Of a stretch of DNA of 64,000 bases, positions 22,817 to 34,868 are shown piece by piece (within the stretch, counting starts at the first letter, position 1; each line of letters begins with the position of its first letter). Origin of the DNA: Lindgomyces ingoldianus (Eukaryota > Ascomycota > Dothideomycetes > Pleosporales > Lindgomycetaceae). A program made the position numbers and the translations under genes. The notes below the pieces were generated by a model that did not search any database, was not told where the DNA came from, and saw only the letters and a program-made list of their open reading frames with translations. The stretch covers positions 21,180 through 85,179 of the forward strand of contig NW_022985247.1 in NCBI RefSeq assembly GCF_010093535.1. The letters are read 5' to 3'.

Positions 22817-23662
22817 CTATTCTGCCCTCCAACTCTCCAACTCATCCACAACCCACGCGTAATGTTCATACGTAACCAAGGTCCCCAACTCCACATTCTC
22901 TGGCTCAAATGCCGCTACGCATGGAACCATCAAATCCCCCAATCTCACCACTCTCGTCCACTCCCCATCCACCACCTTCCCTTCCCCATCTTTCGTCTCT
23001 ACAAACTCCCACCGCTCAACCGTAACCTCTTCCCCTCTCTTCAACATCCCTTGCACATATTGCCCGAGCCGAACAACCATCCCTCTCACCCCATACGCCG
23101 GCTCATCAAGTTTCATCACCATCGCCCATTTCACCGTCTCGGGGTAGGTAGCCAAAACCGGTAAATCCTTCCACATTTCCTCGTAGTTCTGGAGGGAGTT
23201 CGTGGGCAGGTTATACATGGTTCCAAATTCGAGTGTTAGAGTTGGGGATACGGGATACATATCCCCTTCATCAAGAGGGATCTCAGGACTTCCGATGGGG
23301 TAGTGGTTGTCGAGCCAATGGTGCCAGGTTGAATGCTTGACGCCGTCAGATTCGCGGCTAGATATCAGCCGGCTGGCAGATGTGCCGGCAAAGGCCCAGT
23401 CGAGGCGGTAGGTTGGGCCGCCGCGGGTTGGGAGTGGTTCGTTGTCGGTGGGTGTGAGGGGTTTGAGAATGCGAATGTCGAGATAGGTGGAGCGGGGAGT
23501 TGTAAGAACGAGGGTAGAGGTTGGCTCTGAGGGTAAGGGGATGTTGAGGGGGTTGGTAATGTGGAGGGAGGGGGTGTAGGGGATTGGGGTGTCTTGGGGG
23601 AGGGGGTGCGGGAGGAAGGCGATATAGGTGCGGATAGAGATTGAGGCGCTGTTGGAGGCCAT
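22817..23662 (-). CDS. HRI1: HRI1-family protein
   Basis: An intronless gene of 281 codons. The ATG at 23662 (AACATCATGGCC) is used; the longer frame begins at a TTG and was rejected. The protein matches the layout I know for yeast Hri1, a small soluble protein of two similar beta-rich halves whose role is unclear and which has been linked to Sec72 and the Hrr25 kinase. Recognisable points are LDWAFAG at residues 88-93 (FEWAFAG in yeast), HHWLDNH at 114-120, the acidic GDMYPV segment at 133-138, and MVVRLGQYVQGML at 195-207 (yeast has a VIVIGRWIQGFL segment). It is somewhat longer than the yeast protein because of proline-rich insertions near residues 17-50. It is convergent with the eL13 gene and has its own promoter to the right. 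Confidence 0.88.
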   Translation of the reverse strand: MASNSASISIRTYIAFLPHPLPQDTPIPYTPSLHITNPLNIPLPSEPTSTLVLTTPRSTYLDIRILKPLTPTDNEPLPTRGGPTYRLDWAFAGTSASRLISSRESDGVKHSTWHHWLDNHYPIGSPEIPLDEGDMYPVSPTLTLEFGTMYNLPTNSLQNYEEMWKDLPVLATYPETVKWAMVMKLDEPAYGVRGMVVRLGQYVQGMLKRGEEVTVERWEFVETKDGEGKVVDGEWTRVVRLGDLMVPCVAAFEPENVELGTLVTYEHYAWVVDELESWRAE

Positions 23663-24139
23663 GATGTTTGGTTGGTGAATTGAATTTAGCGGGTTTGAGA
23701 GGATGAACACACAAAAGGCATGAAATACAGTAGTAGGTGAAGTGAAAGTTACTCGAAACAAAGTTTAACGTTCCATGCTAAACAGAAGGAATCATATCCA
23801 GTGGGCTTGTTGCTTGTTTCTAGTCGGGATCAAGAATCGCAAGAGAGGGCATGAAATCCAGGCAATTCAGTTGCTGTAAAGAAATGAAAGCGGAATAGTA
23901 GGAAGAACAGAAATATTGCGAGAACACTTAGGTTGCCATATTCTCTGAATTCTTGGCAATGCCAATTGCAGCCATTTGCAAAACAGTATTTACACTTAGC
24001 CCGAGCGGGCTCGGCAGAACCTCAGTTAACCCTACTACTAAAATTAGTACTACATGCTTAACAGGGTATTCTCTATTATTTAATAATAATTAATTAAAGC
24101 GCTAGTTATAGTTTTTCTTAAATTCTTATAACGTATTTT
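23663..24139. promoter_or_regulatory. HRI1 promoter side and right edge of the gene island
   Basis: Normal-composition DNA upstream of HRI1 (minus strand) passes into AT-rich sequence from about 24030 (TTATTTAATAATAATTAATT). No gene was seen. Confidence 0.55.
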
Positions 24140-24409
24140 TGTCACAGTTATGTTACAGCTATCCAACCCTGAGTACCCTAAGGGCTTGGCACGGGGTATA
24201 TAGGCTCCTGGGCCTCCGTACCTCCGCCTCTATGTTACGACTACTGGTTGGGCCAGAGGAAGGACGGACGGAGGCTGGTGAGGGCCGGCCCGCGGAGGTC
24301 GCATCACGTGACGCTCCAGGACAGGTATAGTGCAATCGCAAGGCTTGGCGGATGGTCGCATGCCAAGCCTGCGATCACCTGGTGAAACCCGCGATCAGTT
24401 GTGGTCACA
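24140..24409. other. GC-rich unmutated patch, possible solo LTR or promoter
   Basis: 270 bp of GC-rich DNA (GGCCGGCCCGCGGAGG; CATCACGTGACG) sit between AT-rich flanks. It starts TGTCACAG and ends TGGTCACA, and it has a TATATAGG box near 24198, all LTR-like. There is no matching copy in the window and no target-site duplication (ATTTT before, GGTTA after), so the identity is open. Short frames on both strands are composition artefacts. Confidence 0.4.
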
Positions 24410-24604
24410 GGTTATCTCAGCAAGCTTAGACGGTCGAGGGCTTTGATTAGCGCCACACTATACTTCTTAAAGTAAAGCTGTTTTTTTTATAGTCTACTAA
24501 GTTTTTTCTAAACTAATTAGAAGCTATAATTTTCTTAAAGCTTCTTCTATCTAAAAGACTTTAGTGTGCTTATGTAAGTGTAACACTTTTAATTTTTTTA
24601 ACTA
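24410..24604. other. AT-rich transition, no gene
   Basis: Sequence falls from moderate GC to strongly AT-rich. No element border other than the TA just before the pogo-2 repeat at 24605 was recognised. Confidence 0.5.
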
Positions 24605-24754
24605 ACATACTTTACAGGCGAGTTGCTTACACACCTAAGTTGCTTACTTTTACTAAGACTCTACTAAACTACTTTTTTTACACTAATGCATTCCTAACAA
24701 CACTACTTAGACATGCTAAAAGAATGTTAGATACAGCTTACACTCTAAGCTTTT
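24605..24754. mobile_element. Pogo-2 transposon, left terminal part (split; resumes at 32422)
   Basis: The repeat starts ACATACTTTACAGGCGAG (ACGTACTT... in intact copies) after a TA. It runs 150 bp along the known left arm to CTCTAAGCTTTT, where the gypsy element with CTTTT duplications interrupts it. The sequence resumes at 32422 with CTTTTAAATAAAACATAAAA, exactly as in the foldback copy near 46095. Confidence 0.9.
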
Positions 24755-25127
24755 TGTAAAAAACAGGGTATACACTTCGCAATTAAGAGGTGTATTAACC
24801 AACAAGGGCGTGACTGTGACATAGGAGTACAATTAATACCCGCCTAATTCCTAAGGCAATCCTCTGCTATCTAAAAAGGGCTTCTACAACTAGCTATATA
24901 CTTCTCTAGAGAGCCAGGCACGGCAGCGCTGGTAGCGACAGATCTAGTATGCTGTAGGTCTAGTTTAAAGTATTACCTGTCTAAGATGCCTAGCTTTTTA
25001 GGTAAGGTAGGCATTGTCTAGGAAGTGTAGGGTTAACAGCACAGTTTAGAAGTTGTCTAGGACTGCCTAGTGCAGTCTAGGCTAGTCTATAACAGCCTAG
25101 GAAACACCTAGATAGCTAGTTATTATA
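24755..25127 (-). repeat. LTR of the CTTTT gypsy element (left copy)
   Basis: 373 bp. It is the sense-3' LTR. It starts TGTAAAAAACAGGG and ends GTTATTATA (CGTTACA in the partner). Its start is intact, whereas the partner has TATAAAAAATAAAG there, a G-to-A RIP signature. Confidence 0.93.
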
Positions 25128-28100
25128 AAGCCCTATTTTTTTTAAGGCGTAACTTTGCGCTTAAATCTAAGCCCTTTTTTAAAGTTTAGAAGTTATGTAA
25201 TTTTATGTTACTCTAATTTTAATTTAAGGGGTTAAATACTTTTTACTAAGCTAAATTTTTTATTACACTTACACTTTACTCTATGCTTCTAGGATGTATT
25301 TTAGAGAGATTTTCTGCAGAAGCCCTTAGGCCTTCTTAGAGGTTCCTAGGGTGTTCTAGGGCCCCTCTAGGCTAGAGGACCCTATATAAAGCTCTGTCTG
25401 TCCTAGAGAGTTTCTATTCTAACTACTTTTAGATTCTTCCTTAGCTAGCTACCCTAGCTAGCTATCCTCTATCTTATTTTTAAGGCCTTTAGTCTTGTCT
25501 ATCTTAATCTAGGCCCCTCTAGGCCCTCTAAGCCTTATTTTACATATTTTACTACTAATAATGTCTTTCTTAGCTAGTAAGTAGTTAGATAGGATTACTT
25601 TAGCTATAAATAAAGCCCTAGCTACTATTAATCCTTACTTAACTTACCTTAATAAGATTATAGGCAGAATTATAGCGCATAAGCTAGGTGTAATTCTACT
25701 ATGCTATTTCCTTATTAAGAAGGATTGCAACGTCTAAACTTATAATACTTACATTTATTAAGGCTTATTAAAGCCTAAGCGCACTAATAACCTTTTAAAG
25801 TGTAATAGCTACTATAAAGGTAGCAGAGACTGCTATTAAGTAGGTTATCTTAGGGCTGTTTATAGCTGTCTAGAGGTTTTTAGGGTAGTTCTTAGTTCTT
25901 TTTACTAATTTTTAGGTTATAGTGCCTAGAAAACTATTACCTAGTAATTATAACTATTATAAGCACTATTCTTAGTAGTTTTTTTTAGCTTAAGACCTAA
26001 ATTAACTTTAGCAACACTTAAAAGTACTTACTAAACATTATTAAGAGTCTTTATAAAAAAGTTAATAAAGTTATTATTTATTTTAATAAGTTTATAATTT
26101 TTAGCTACTTTTTAAAATTTTCTAAGTTTCTCTAAAGGTCTTTAGAGCTTTCTAGGGGTTTCTAGACTAATTCTTGCTAGGCTTGTTTATAGTAAAATAG
26201 CTAGTAACACTCTAACTTTTTTTTATGTTAGTAAGAAAGTGTTTAGGGACTTAAGTATTATTAGTCTTAGCAAAGTAAAAAAAAAAGTATTAGTAAAGTA
26301 AAAAAAAAATAAGTAATAATAACAGCTTAAAACCTCTTTTTTTAGTCTTTAAGTGTGTCTATACTATATATTCTCTAACTTATACCTATCTAGGCTCTTC
26401 TAGAGCAGTCTAACTTTGTCTAGAGTACTTAGCTTTTTACTACTAATTTTAGTGTTTTTTAGGCTTAGGTCTTTTTCTTTACTAAGAAATTTTATAAAAG
26501 TAAGTAAAGCATATAAAAAACTAACTTTACTTATAATTTTAACACTTTTAACTCTAAGTAAAACATTTTTTAGAATAAAGTAAGTTATTTACTTTTATTT
26601 TTAGTTTTCTTAGCATTTTTTTTTATATTAGTCTAGCAGATCTAGAGGTCTCTAAGCCTGTCTAGGCTTTTTAAAATAAGTTTTGCCTTTTCTAGGTTTC
26701 TACTTACTATTCTTTTCTTTTTTAGAATAGTTTAGTCTATTTTTACATAGTAGTAGCTTTTTTAAAAATAGTTATAGCACTTTATACTTTTTTTATATTT
26801 TTTTTAGTAGCTTACTTCTCTTTTAAGTTTTTCTAGTAAAGTTTAGGCTTTATAGTGCATTTATTTTTTTAGAGGTATTTAGGCTAGTCTAGAGGTAATC
26901 TAGACTAATCTAGTAGTATTTAAAAATAAGAATAGTAAAAAATAGGCTAAGTTTTTAAAGTTTATAGTGCTTAAAAGTTTTTTTTTTAAATATTTTAAGC
27001 TTTTATAAAGTTGTCTAGTCTAAGTTTATTTTTTTTAGTCTAGTCTTTTTTAGCCTAATTTAGCCTTTTTTTTTTCTTTTTATTCTTTTTTATACTAGTA
27101 GTTTTACTTATCTCTAGAATTTATTTATAGCCTTTTTAAATATATTTTTTACTAAAAGTAGTTAGTTATCTTTCTTTCTAAACTTTTTTTTAGTGTACTC
27201 TGTATAGCTATATTCCCTTATGCAGCTCTTAGTCTATAATGTAGTCTATGTTCTATATATTTATTCTTACTTAAGGTATTACTGCCTTAGCTAGGGGTTG
27301 TTTATAAGGTAATAAGTAACTTAAAGGTGCTAGCTTAAAAAGGCTAACATAGAATACTAGGTAGATTTAAAAGCTAGCTAGTAAGTCTAAGCAGTAAAAT
27401 TAAGTTTTATATATAGTAAAAACTTTTTAAAGGCTTATATATTTATTATCTAGCTTCTTTTTTAGCTAAAAAGTAGTAATATTTTTAGTGCTAAAGTATA
27501 CCTAGTTTCTTACTAAGTATATTTTATATTTATATGTTTTATTATGCTATTACTTTTAGTACTTTTATGCTATTTTAAGGTGTTTAGCTAGCTTTTACCT
27601 AGTCTAGGCTAGTTTATTACTATTTTAAAGTGCTTATAAAGAAATACTAGCTTTTTTTACTTATTTTAGCATATCTATAGACAGCAGATCCTTTTTATAG
27701 ACAGCTTAGAATAGTAATATCTCTATAAAGCTATAAACAGTATTGTTATAAGTATATTCTGTATTAGAGAGAATCTTTACCTAGTTATTCTACTTATAGT
27801 TGTAGTATATTTAAAGATACTACTTTAATGTTTAGTTTTAGCGCTTAGTCTAGCTATTAGTTTATAAGTAAAAGGTAGTAGAGAAAAGTCTTTTTATTTT
27901 TAAGTAAGCTATAAACATCTTTTAATAAATAAACATAAATAAGGCCCTCTAGTCTATTATAATAAAAAAAAGGGGGCTATAAAGTCTTAAAATTTCCTGC
28001 CTAAAGGTCTTAGCTAAAGCTGCTGCTTTTAAAGTGCCCTTACTAAAAATATAGTAGGTTATTTTAAAAAAATAATTAATTATAACTAAAATACTATTAT

Positions 28101-31100
28101 AGCTTCTTTTATTTAACTAGCTAGGTAGTAGCTCTGTAATAAAATTTATAAAGATATCCTCCTAGATCCTAGAGAGGACTAGAAGGGGCTAGAGTTCCCT
28201 ATACAGGGCATGTTAAGGGGATTTCGCGCGTTAGTAGGCCTAGCATGTGCTAAGGTAGTCTTTAGTGTATTACTACATACCTAGCTAATAAAAGTCCCTT
28301 TGTACCTAATAAAAGGTTTTGCTAAATCTAAAATAGCCTACTAAGAAATAGTTATAGTAGGCCTAAAAAGCTTAAATTTTTACTTTTCTAGGTATATAAG
28401 TCTTTTTTTTATAAGTAAAAAGTCTTTTTTTTTTTCTAACTACTTGCTTACTTAGTCTAGTTAGTTTTTTACATCTTTTTTTAGGCCTTTTTTACGCCTT
28501 TAGTGTGCAGATTTTTTTTAAGCTTTTTTATAATTACTTTTATTAAAAAGCTTTTTAGGCTTTAGGTTTTATCTACTATTCTAGCAGTACTTAAAGCTTT
28601 TATTTTAGTTACTTAAGTAACAGCTGCTATTTTTAGCTATCTTAGGCCTTTCTAGAGTAATCTTGCCCTGTCTAGCTCTAGTTTACGCTGTAGATTATAA
28701 AGTGCCTACTTTTATAATTCTAAGCTGTCTTTATTATTACTTTCTTTACCTTTTTTATAATTAGGCCTTCTTAAGGGCTTATTAGTAGAGTTAGTTTTAC
28801 CTAGTTAATAATAAATTTAAAAGTTAAAAGTAGCTACTTACTTTACTTACTAAGCCTACTTTTTAGTTAGGGTCTTAGTAGTTATAAACTTTTAAAAGTT
28901 AGCATAGTTTATTAAAAGTTTTATTATATAAGCAGCCTTTTTTAGATAGTAGTGCTAGTGTTTAAAGCCTTCTACTATAGTAAGTAGCTTACTATTATAG
29001 GTGTTGTAGTTACATTCTACTGCTGTTATTTTACGCAAGAAAAAGGCTATAGAGTGCTACTAGTCCTTTTCTACCCTATCTAGCCTAGGCTAGCTTAAAA
29101 TTCCTAAGATTATATATTCTAAAGCATTAGTTTTAACCTAGTAGTGTAGGTTAAAATTAAAATGTACTAGTAGTAGTTTTTTAGTAAATCTACTTTTTAG
29201 TTTATTAAAAGTAGACACTGCTTAAAGACTTAGCGCTAAAAAAATAGACTTTTTTTTATGTTACTAATAGCCTTTTTTAGCTAAACTTTAGGGTTATTAA
29301 GTAAGCTAGTGTAAAAAAGTAGTAATCTATAAGAATTTTTTTATAAAGTATTAGTAGTAGTTAGTAAACTCTAAAAAGATCTAAATCTCTCTTATAGTTT
29401 TAAGAATTAGCTACCCCTAGATAGCTTTAACTTAGTCCTTCTTTATCTAGACCTCTTTTAGAGTAATAATAAAGCTTAGGTACTCTACTTTATCTATATA
29501 AAATTTATATTTTAAAAGCTTAGCATATAGCTTATACTAAAAAAGCTTAGATAAGACTAAGTAAATATGCTTTTTATGCTTAACTTTATTTTAAAAGTAA
29601 ATAAGTATATTATCTAAGTAGATAATATAATATATGTTAAAAAAGTTTAATAGCATAAAGTTAATATAACTCTAGAAAACTACTAAGGTGTTTATAAGTC
29701 TAAAGGGCATTATAGTGTATTTAAAATAGCTATAGTAGGTCTAAAAAGTAGTTTTTTACTTATCCCTCTTCTTAATCTAAATATAGTAGTAAGTGTTACA
29801 CAGGTCTAGTTTAAAGTAGATTTTAGTGTAGCTTAATTAATTTAAAGATTCTTTAATTAATAAAAGAAAGTATTAGTTTTTTACTATAATAGCATTAAAG
29901 CTTTAGTAGTTTATATAAAGTTAAAGTGTCTTATTTTTTTTTTGTAAATAAAATAGGGGCTTTTGCTTTTAATATTAAGTAGTGTATCTATCTTTATTTT
30001 AGGTTTGTCTAGATATACTTTTATAAGACTTTTACCTTAGTAGTAAAGAGACTATAAAGAGGGCTATATAAAAGTTTTTTTTTTTTATTTAAGTTAATTA
30101 TAAGCTTATGTAGGCTATAGTTAGGCAAAAGAAAAGTGTTATATTTTAAAAATACTTTTTAAAACTTCTTAAAGTATACTAACAGCAGCCTAGGCTTCTC
30201 TAAGGTTAGTTAGAATGTGTAAGTAATTACTATTATAAACATGTTATTATTAAAGTTTATTAGTACTTTTATAAATGCTTTTAAGCTGTCTAGACTAATC
30301 TTCTTATAAGGTTAGTAGTGTTCTTAGAAATAAACTATTTTACACATAAAGTTAGAAGTTAGGTTTTATTCTTCTAGCTAAGGCATGCTTAATATTATAC
30401 TATAACTAAAGATTTTTATTATAAAGAAGGTAAATTTACTTACTTAAGACTACTTTTTACTATTTTTAATATAGTAAAAGATATTAGCTTTTTTTATAAC
30501 CTTTAATAGCTATTCTTTTAGGGATATAAAGAAGCCTAAGTTTACTAAGTTAACTACTACACCTACTTATTTAGTAAGGTTTTAATCTAGAAAGTTTACT
30601 TTTGCCCTAAAGTTTATTATAGCTTAGTAGTAGTAAGAGAAGGTTAGACTTTTAATAGCTTTTAAAAAAAATATAAGTGTTACTTTTATAGCACTAGGCT
30701 TAGCTTTTTAAGTACTTACTGCTACTACTTTTTACCTCTTTAAGTATTCTACCTAGCCTATAAGACGCAGGGGGGGGCGTTCTAGAGCGCAGCTTTTTCT
30801 GCTAGGTTATTCTTTTTAAGAGGGCAGTTTTTTTGCATGTAGCCTTACTTATAATAGTTATAGTAGCCTCCTTTTTTTTAGTTTTTAGCCTTTTATGCCC
30901 TTTTAGTTTTTAACTTTTAGGGCTTAGTAGCTATAAAGTTATAAAGCTTTATATTATTTTTTTAGTGTTAGTTACTTTAGAGTTTTTTATAACTTGCTTA
31001 GCTTTCTAAGAGGTGTTTTGCTTTTTTTAGAGGCCTTTTACTACCTCTATAGTTCCTTTCTGCCTAGAGGACTTACTAGTGCTAGTTAGCCTTTATCTTT

Positions 31101-32048
31101 AATTTAAAAAGACTACTTTACACTCTTAGTTAGAAGTTTAGCTTATACTGCACTTTTCTATCTAAAGTAAAGAAAAAGTTATGTATTAAGTTCTAATTTA
31201 AGTTATTTAAGGCTTTAATAAAGTTAATATCTTCTTACTAAGTTTTAAAATAGTTAAGAAGTTTAGTAAAAGTTTAATTTTTTTAATTTATGTTTTTAAT
31301 TTTTTACTTAGCTAAATTTTTTTTTTTTTAGGCATATTTAAAAAAGCTTAACAGCGTTTCCTTTATAAAGCCCTAGTATAATTAGGTTAAGTAGTTAACT
31401 ATAAGGATTACACATACTACCCTATTCTAACAGTTGCAGGGGTCCTCCTCTAGGTAGCGCTAGCAGAACTCTACCTATAATGCTGCATTTAAGAAGACTA
31501 AAAAGTTTTAGATATATTTTTTATAGCCTTTAATATATGCTTATAGTTACTTATAGAACTTTTTTTTAAACTTTAGAGGTTAGTTAGGCTTAGGCAACTA
31601 TAGCCTAAAAGAGGTGCCCACAGGAGCAGCTGTCCTAGGTGGGAACAATAAGGGTTAGCTAGTGGCTGTCTATAGGGGGGCTGCTAGCCCTAGCTCTATA
31701 GGGGTTAGGTTATTATAGAGAGAGTTATAAGGCTTTTAAAAAAATTATAATATTTTTTTTAATTAGTCTTTTTAAAGTTATTTTAGTTTTTTTTTTTTTT
31801 TACTTTTTTTTTAGTTCTTTTTATTAGATCTTAGTATTTAGTTAAGTAATGTTACTTTTTATAATCTTCTCTAAAAGTGTCTTAGCCTAGGTAAAGAGGT
31901 CTAGGGGTAGTAGTCTTTAGAGGGGTTACACAGATGTCTTTTCTTTGTTAGGTAGTCTGTCTATAGAGGGAGTCTATAAGTCTTGTACAACGCTAGCTTA
32001 AGTAGCAATAGTTATGCTAGGTATTATTAAGTAAGTAAAGAATTATAT

Positions 32049-32421
32049 TATAAAAAATAAAGTATACACTTTATAATTAAAAGGTGTATTAACTAACAAA
32101 GGCGTAACTATAACATAAAAGTATAATTAATACTTACTTAATTCTTAAGGCAATTTTTTACTATCTAAAAAGGGCTTCTACAACTAGCTATATACTTCTC
32201 TAGAGAGCCAGGCACGGCAGCGCTGGTAGCGACAGATCTAGTATGCTGTAGGTCCAGTTTAAAGTATTACCTGTCTAGGATGCCCGGCTTTTTAGGCGAG
32301 GTAGGCATTGTCTAGGAAGTGCAGGGTTAACAGCACAGTTTAGGAGTTGTCTGGGACTGCCTAGTGCAGTCTAGGCCAGTCTACGACAGCCTAGGAAACA
32401 CCTGGATAGCCGGTCGTTACA
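32049..32421 (-). repeat. LTR of the CTTTT gypsy element (right copy)
   Basis: 373 bp, the sense-5' LTR, ending GCCGGTCGTTACA. The central part (AGAGAGCCAGGCACGGCAG) is nearly identical in both LTRs and almost free of RIP, while both outer parts are damaged to different degrees. Confidence 0.93.
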
Positions 32422-32490
32422 CTTTTAAATAAAACATAAAACTTTTAAAGAAACATGCTACAGCTATATATAAAGTTTCTTAAAAGATAA
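32422..32490. mobile_element. Pogo-2 transposon, continuation of the left arm
   Basis: 69 bp continue the fragment at 24605-24754 (ACATAAAACTTTTAAAG, then ATGCTACAGCTATATATAAAG) up to AAGATAA, where the copia-like element begins. The remainder of this pogo-2 copy was not found. Confidence 0.85.
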
Positions 32491-34026
32491 TGTCGCGTAT
32501 ACTAAGAGCCTTGGCTAGGGCTTAGAGCCTAGGACTAGGGCTTAGAGCCTAGGACGCAGCTTAGGATCTAGAGATATTATGTTCTAAAGCTTAGTGTATA
32601 TAAGAAGAGCCTTTAGCTCTCTTAGATAGCAGAGTTACTTTATCTAATCTTCTAAACAGCTACTGCTAGGCTATTTTATTCTTTACAGTTATAGGCGTAG
32701 CGCTTTAAAAACCTAGGATAATTTTTTTTATATAACTATAGCGCTAGCAAAAGCTGTTTAAAAGCTTTATTTTTTATTTTTATTAATTCTTATTACTTTT
32801 AAAGCCTATGTTATAGCTAATTAAGATGCTCCTCTTCTAACAGGAGTGTACTAGCTTAAGGACTACGCAAGCTAGCCTCTCTAGTTTATCTAGCTCTAGT
32901 TCTATACTCTTAGTAAAAACCTATAGGATATAATTAATTTAGATAGACTAAACGCTCTAAATCCTATAGACAGCGCTCTAAAGATGCCTATACTTAAAGT
33001 AATTACTACTAAAAACCTTTTAAAAAAAGCTAATATATAGTACTAAACTAATATTACTAAGTACTAAGCTTAATTAAGTAACTAGGCTTTTTATACAACA
33101 TGTCTTTAGATAATTTAAAACTAAGTTAATATAACTATTACACTAAAGCTTTTAAAACTTATAATAATATAGCTTATATTAAAAAACTAATCTACTTTAT
33201 AAGCACTTATATAAGCTTTAAAATAAAAGCTAGCACTAATAAATATAAGCATAAAAATTTTTATATAAGTAAAGTATAAAGCTTACTTTACTAAAGTAAA
33301 GCATAGCACTATAACTTTAAAAGCTTAGTACTAGTAGTAGCACTTTTTATATACTAAAGTAAAGACCTATAACATTTTTAACATAGAAGGCTAGCTAGCT
33401 GCATAAGACTTTCTAGACACTTTAGCTTTAAAGCTTGCACTAGACTAGGCGCACTTTATACACTAGAAAGTTATAAAAGCTAGTACACTTAGTAAAAAAC
33501 TTTTAATAATTTATAAAATTAGTAAAAATTTTTTAATAATACTTTAAAAGCACTTCTTACATGTAAGTAACTAAGGCATAAGTATATTTATAACACTTAG
33601 TAGATAATTAAATAATAATTTAGCCTAATTTATTTTAGCCTAATTAGGCTACTTATGCTTATATAGAGCTTTAGAGTAATTCTTTTATTTACAAAAAGTA
33701 GTAAACTATAAAGACTTTATATTAATAGTTACTAAAAAGCTAAAAAAATCTTAGTAAAACTACACACTAAAAGATTTTTAAAAAGCTTAAGTAAGCATAG
33801 TACAAAAAAGTAAAAGCTATACTTTTTAAAAAAGGCTGTATAATTTTAGATAAAGCCTTTTTTACTTTAAAAGCTATTAAAGAATTAAATAAGCTAGTAT
33901 TTCTAAAAAGTATTATTACTACACTTATTAACTTAGCGCTTTTAGTAAAACTAGAAATATATATAACTATAAATTTTAATACTTACCTACTTTTTATAAG
34001 TATAATTTTAGATAATAAAAGTACTA
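32491..34026 (+). mobile_element. Copia-like retrotransposon, LTR start and gag part
   Basis: It begins with an LTR-like TGTCGCGTATAC, contains a short imperfect repeat (GGGCTTAGAGCCTAGGA twice near 32517-32556) and a run of promoter-leader type (TATATAAGAAGAGCC). The plus-strand sequence from about 32900 looks like a stop-riddled copia gag. The identification rests mainly on the pre-integrase motif found after the nested insertions (43694-44017). The end of its LTR and the partner LTR could not be placed. Confidence 0.55.
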
Positions 34027-34550
34027 ACGTATTCCACCACTGAACCCGACAAAATCTCTTAGCATTGCGAACACCACGTACAAGACGCAATGTCTAAACA
34101 ACACAAGACTATACTAACTTAGCAAGAAGGCAGAATTATTCTTGCGCTTTAGGCCTACTGCTTACGCTAATTTAAACGCGTATAACAAGCTGTAGTAGCT
34201 TTTAACGTGCCTTATTAGCAGCTTACTGCTTAGCTTAACAGAATTACATTTTAACCTACTATATAACTAAATTACTAGAAACTTACTGCAACTAAAAAGT
34301 AGATAATTATACAATATATTCTTAACCTTAATTTACAAGGATTCGCGCTCTAGCTGTGTAAGGTAGTAGATATAGCAAATAAACTATTAGCTGCGCGTAG
34401 TAAGACACTAGTAGGGATAAACTAGCCTATGTAGTTTATGTCTTGTATAGAAGAGCTTAAGATAGCGTTTAATTAAGTAAAGGACTACTAAAGAATACTC
34501 TAAGAAGACCTAGAGTTAATTATAAAGTAGTTTAAGCTTATCTAAGACAT

Positions 34551-34868
34551 TGTCACGGTATCCTCCCCGGATCCCAGACATAACCGTATTAGACGCGTAC
34601 TGGAGTATTATTAGTGCACGTCTGACATAAACATAACATAACACAGACATAAACTTAAGCATAAACTGCCTTAACACTAACTAAACCTAGAACAGGCTTA
34701 ATTTATACCTAAAGCGCTTAGACTTTTAAGCTAAGTATTTAATTACTAATTTCCTTCTAAACCTTTTTATTCCTTACATAATGTCTTGTACCTACTATAA
34801 TACCTTATGTAGTAATTAAACTAGACCTCTGTAAAGCTCTATAACCTTACTTATGCATAATTATAACA
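34551..34868 (+). repeat. 5' LTR of the GACAT chromovirus
   Basis: 318 bp, starting TGTCACGGTATCCTCCCC. It keeps CCCCGGATCCC, where the 3' LTR has CCCTAGATCCT. It ends CATAATTATAACA. Confidence 0.95.

Larger units (their letters stand above)
24755..32421 (-). mobile_element. Complete Ty3/gypsy LTR retrotransposon, 7667 bp, RIP-inactivated
   Basis: Two 373-bp LTRs (24755-25127 and 32049-32421) bound it, and the 5-bp duplication CTTTT sits at 24750-24754 and 32422-32426. The coding sense is minus. A gag knuckle relic near 30829-30880 reads GYYNYYK-stop-GYMQKNCP, where a CxxCxxxGHxxxxC knuckle is expected. The reverse-transcriptase active site near 29587-29642 reads YIIYLDNILIYF. Gag is thus toward 31.7 kb, and pol descends toward 25.2 kb. 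In sense orientation the LTR begins TGTAACGACC and ends TTTTTTACA. All frames are broken. The insertion split a pogo-2 element and is therefore younger than it. Confidence 0.92.

Noticed and set aside
22817..23761. Longer HRI1 start at 23761
   Set aside because: The codon there is TTG; the ATG at 23662 has good context and matches the family start.
24139..24341. Two opposite 60-63-codon frames
   Set aside because: Both lie in the GC-rich patch, with no protein features; better explained as LTR-like or promoter DNA.
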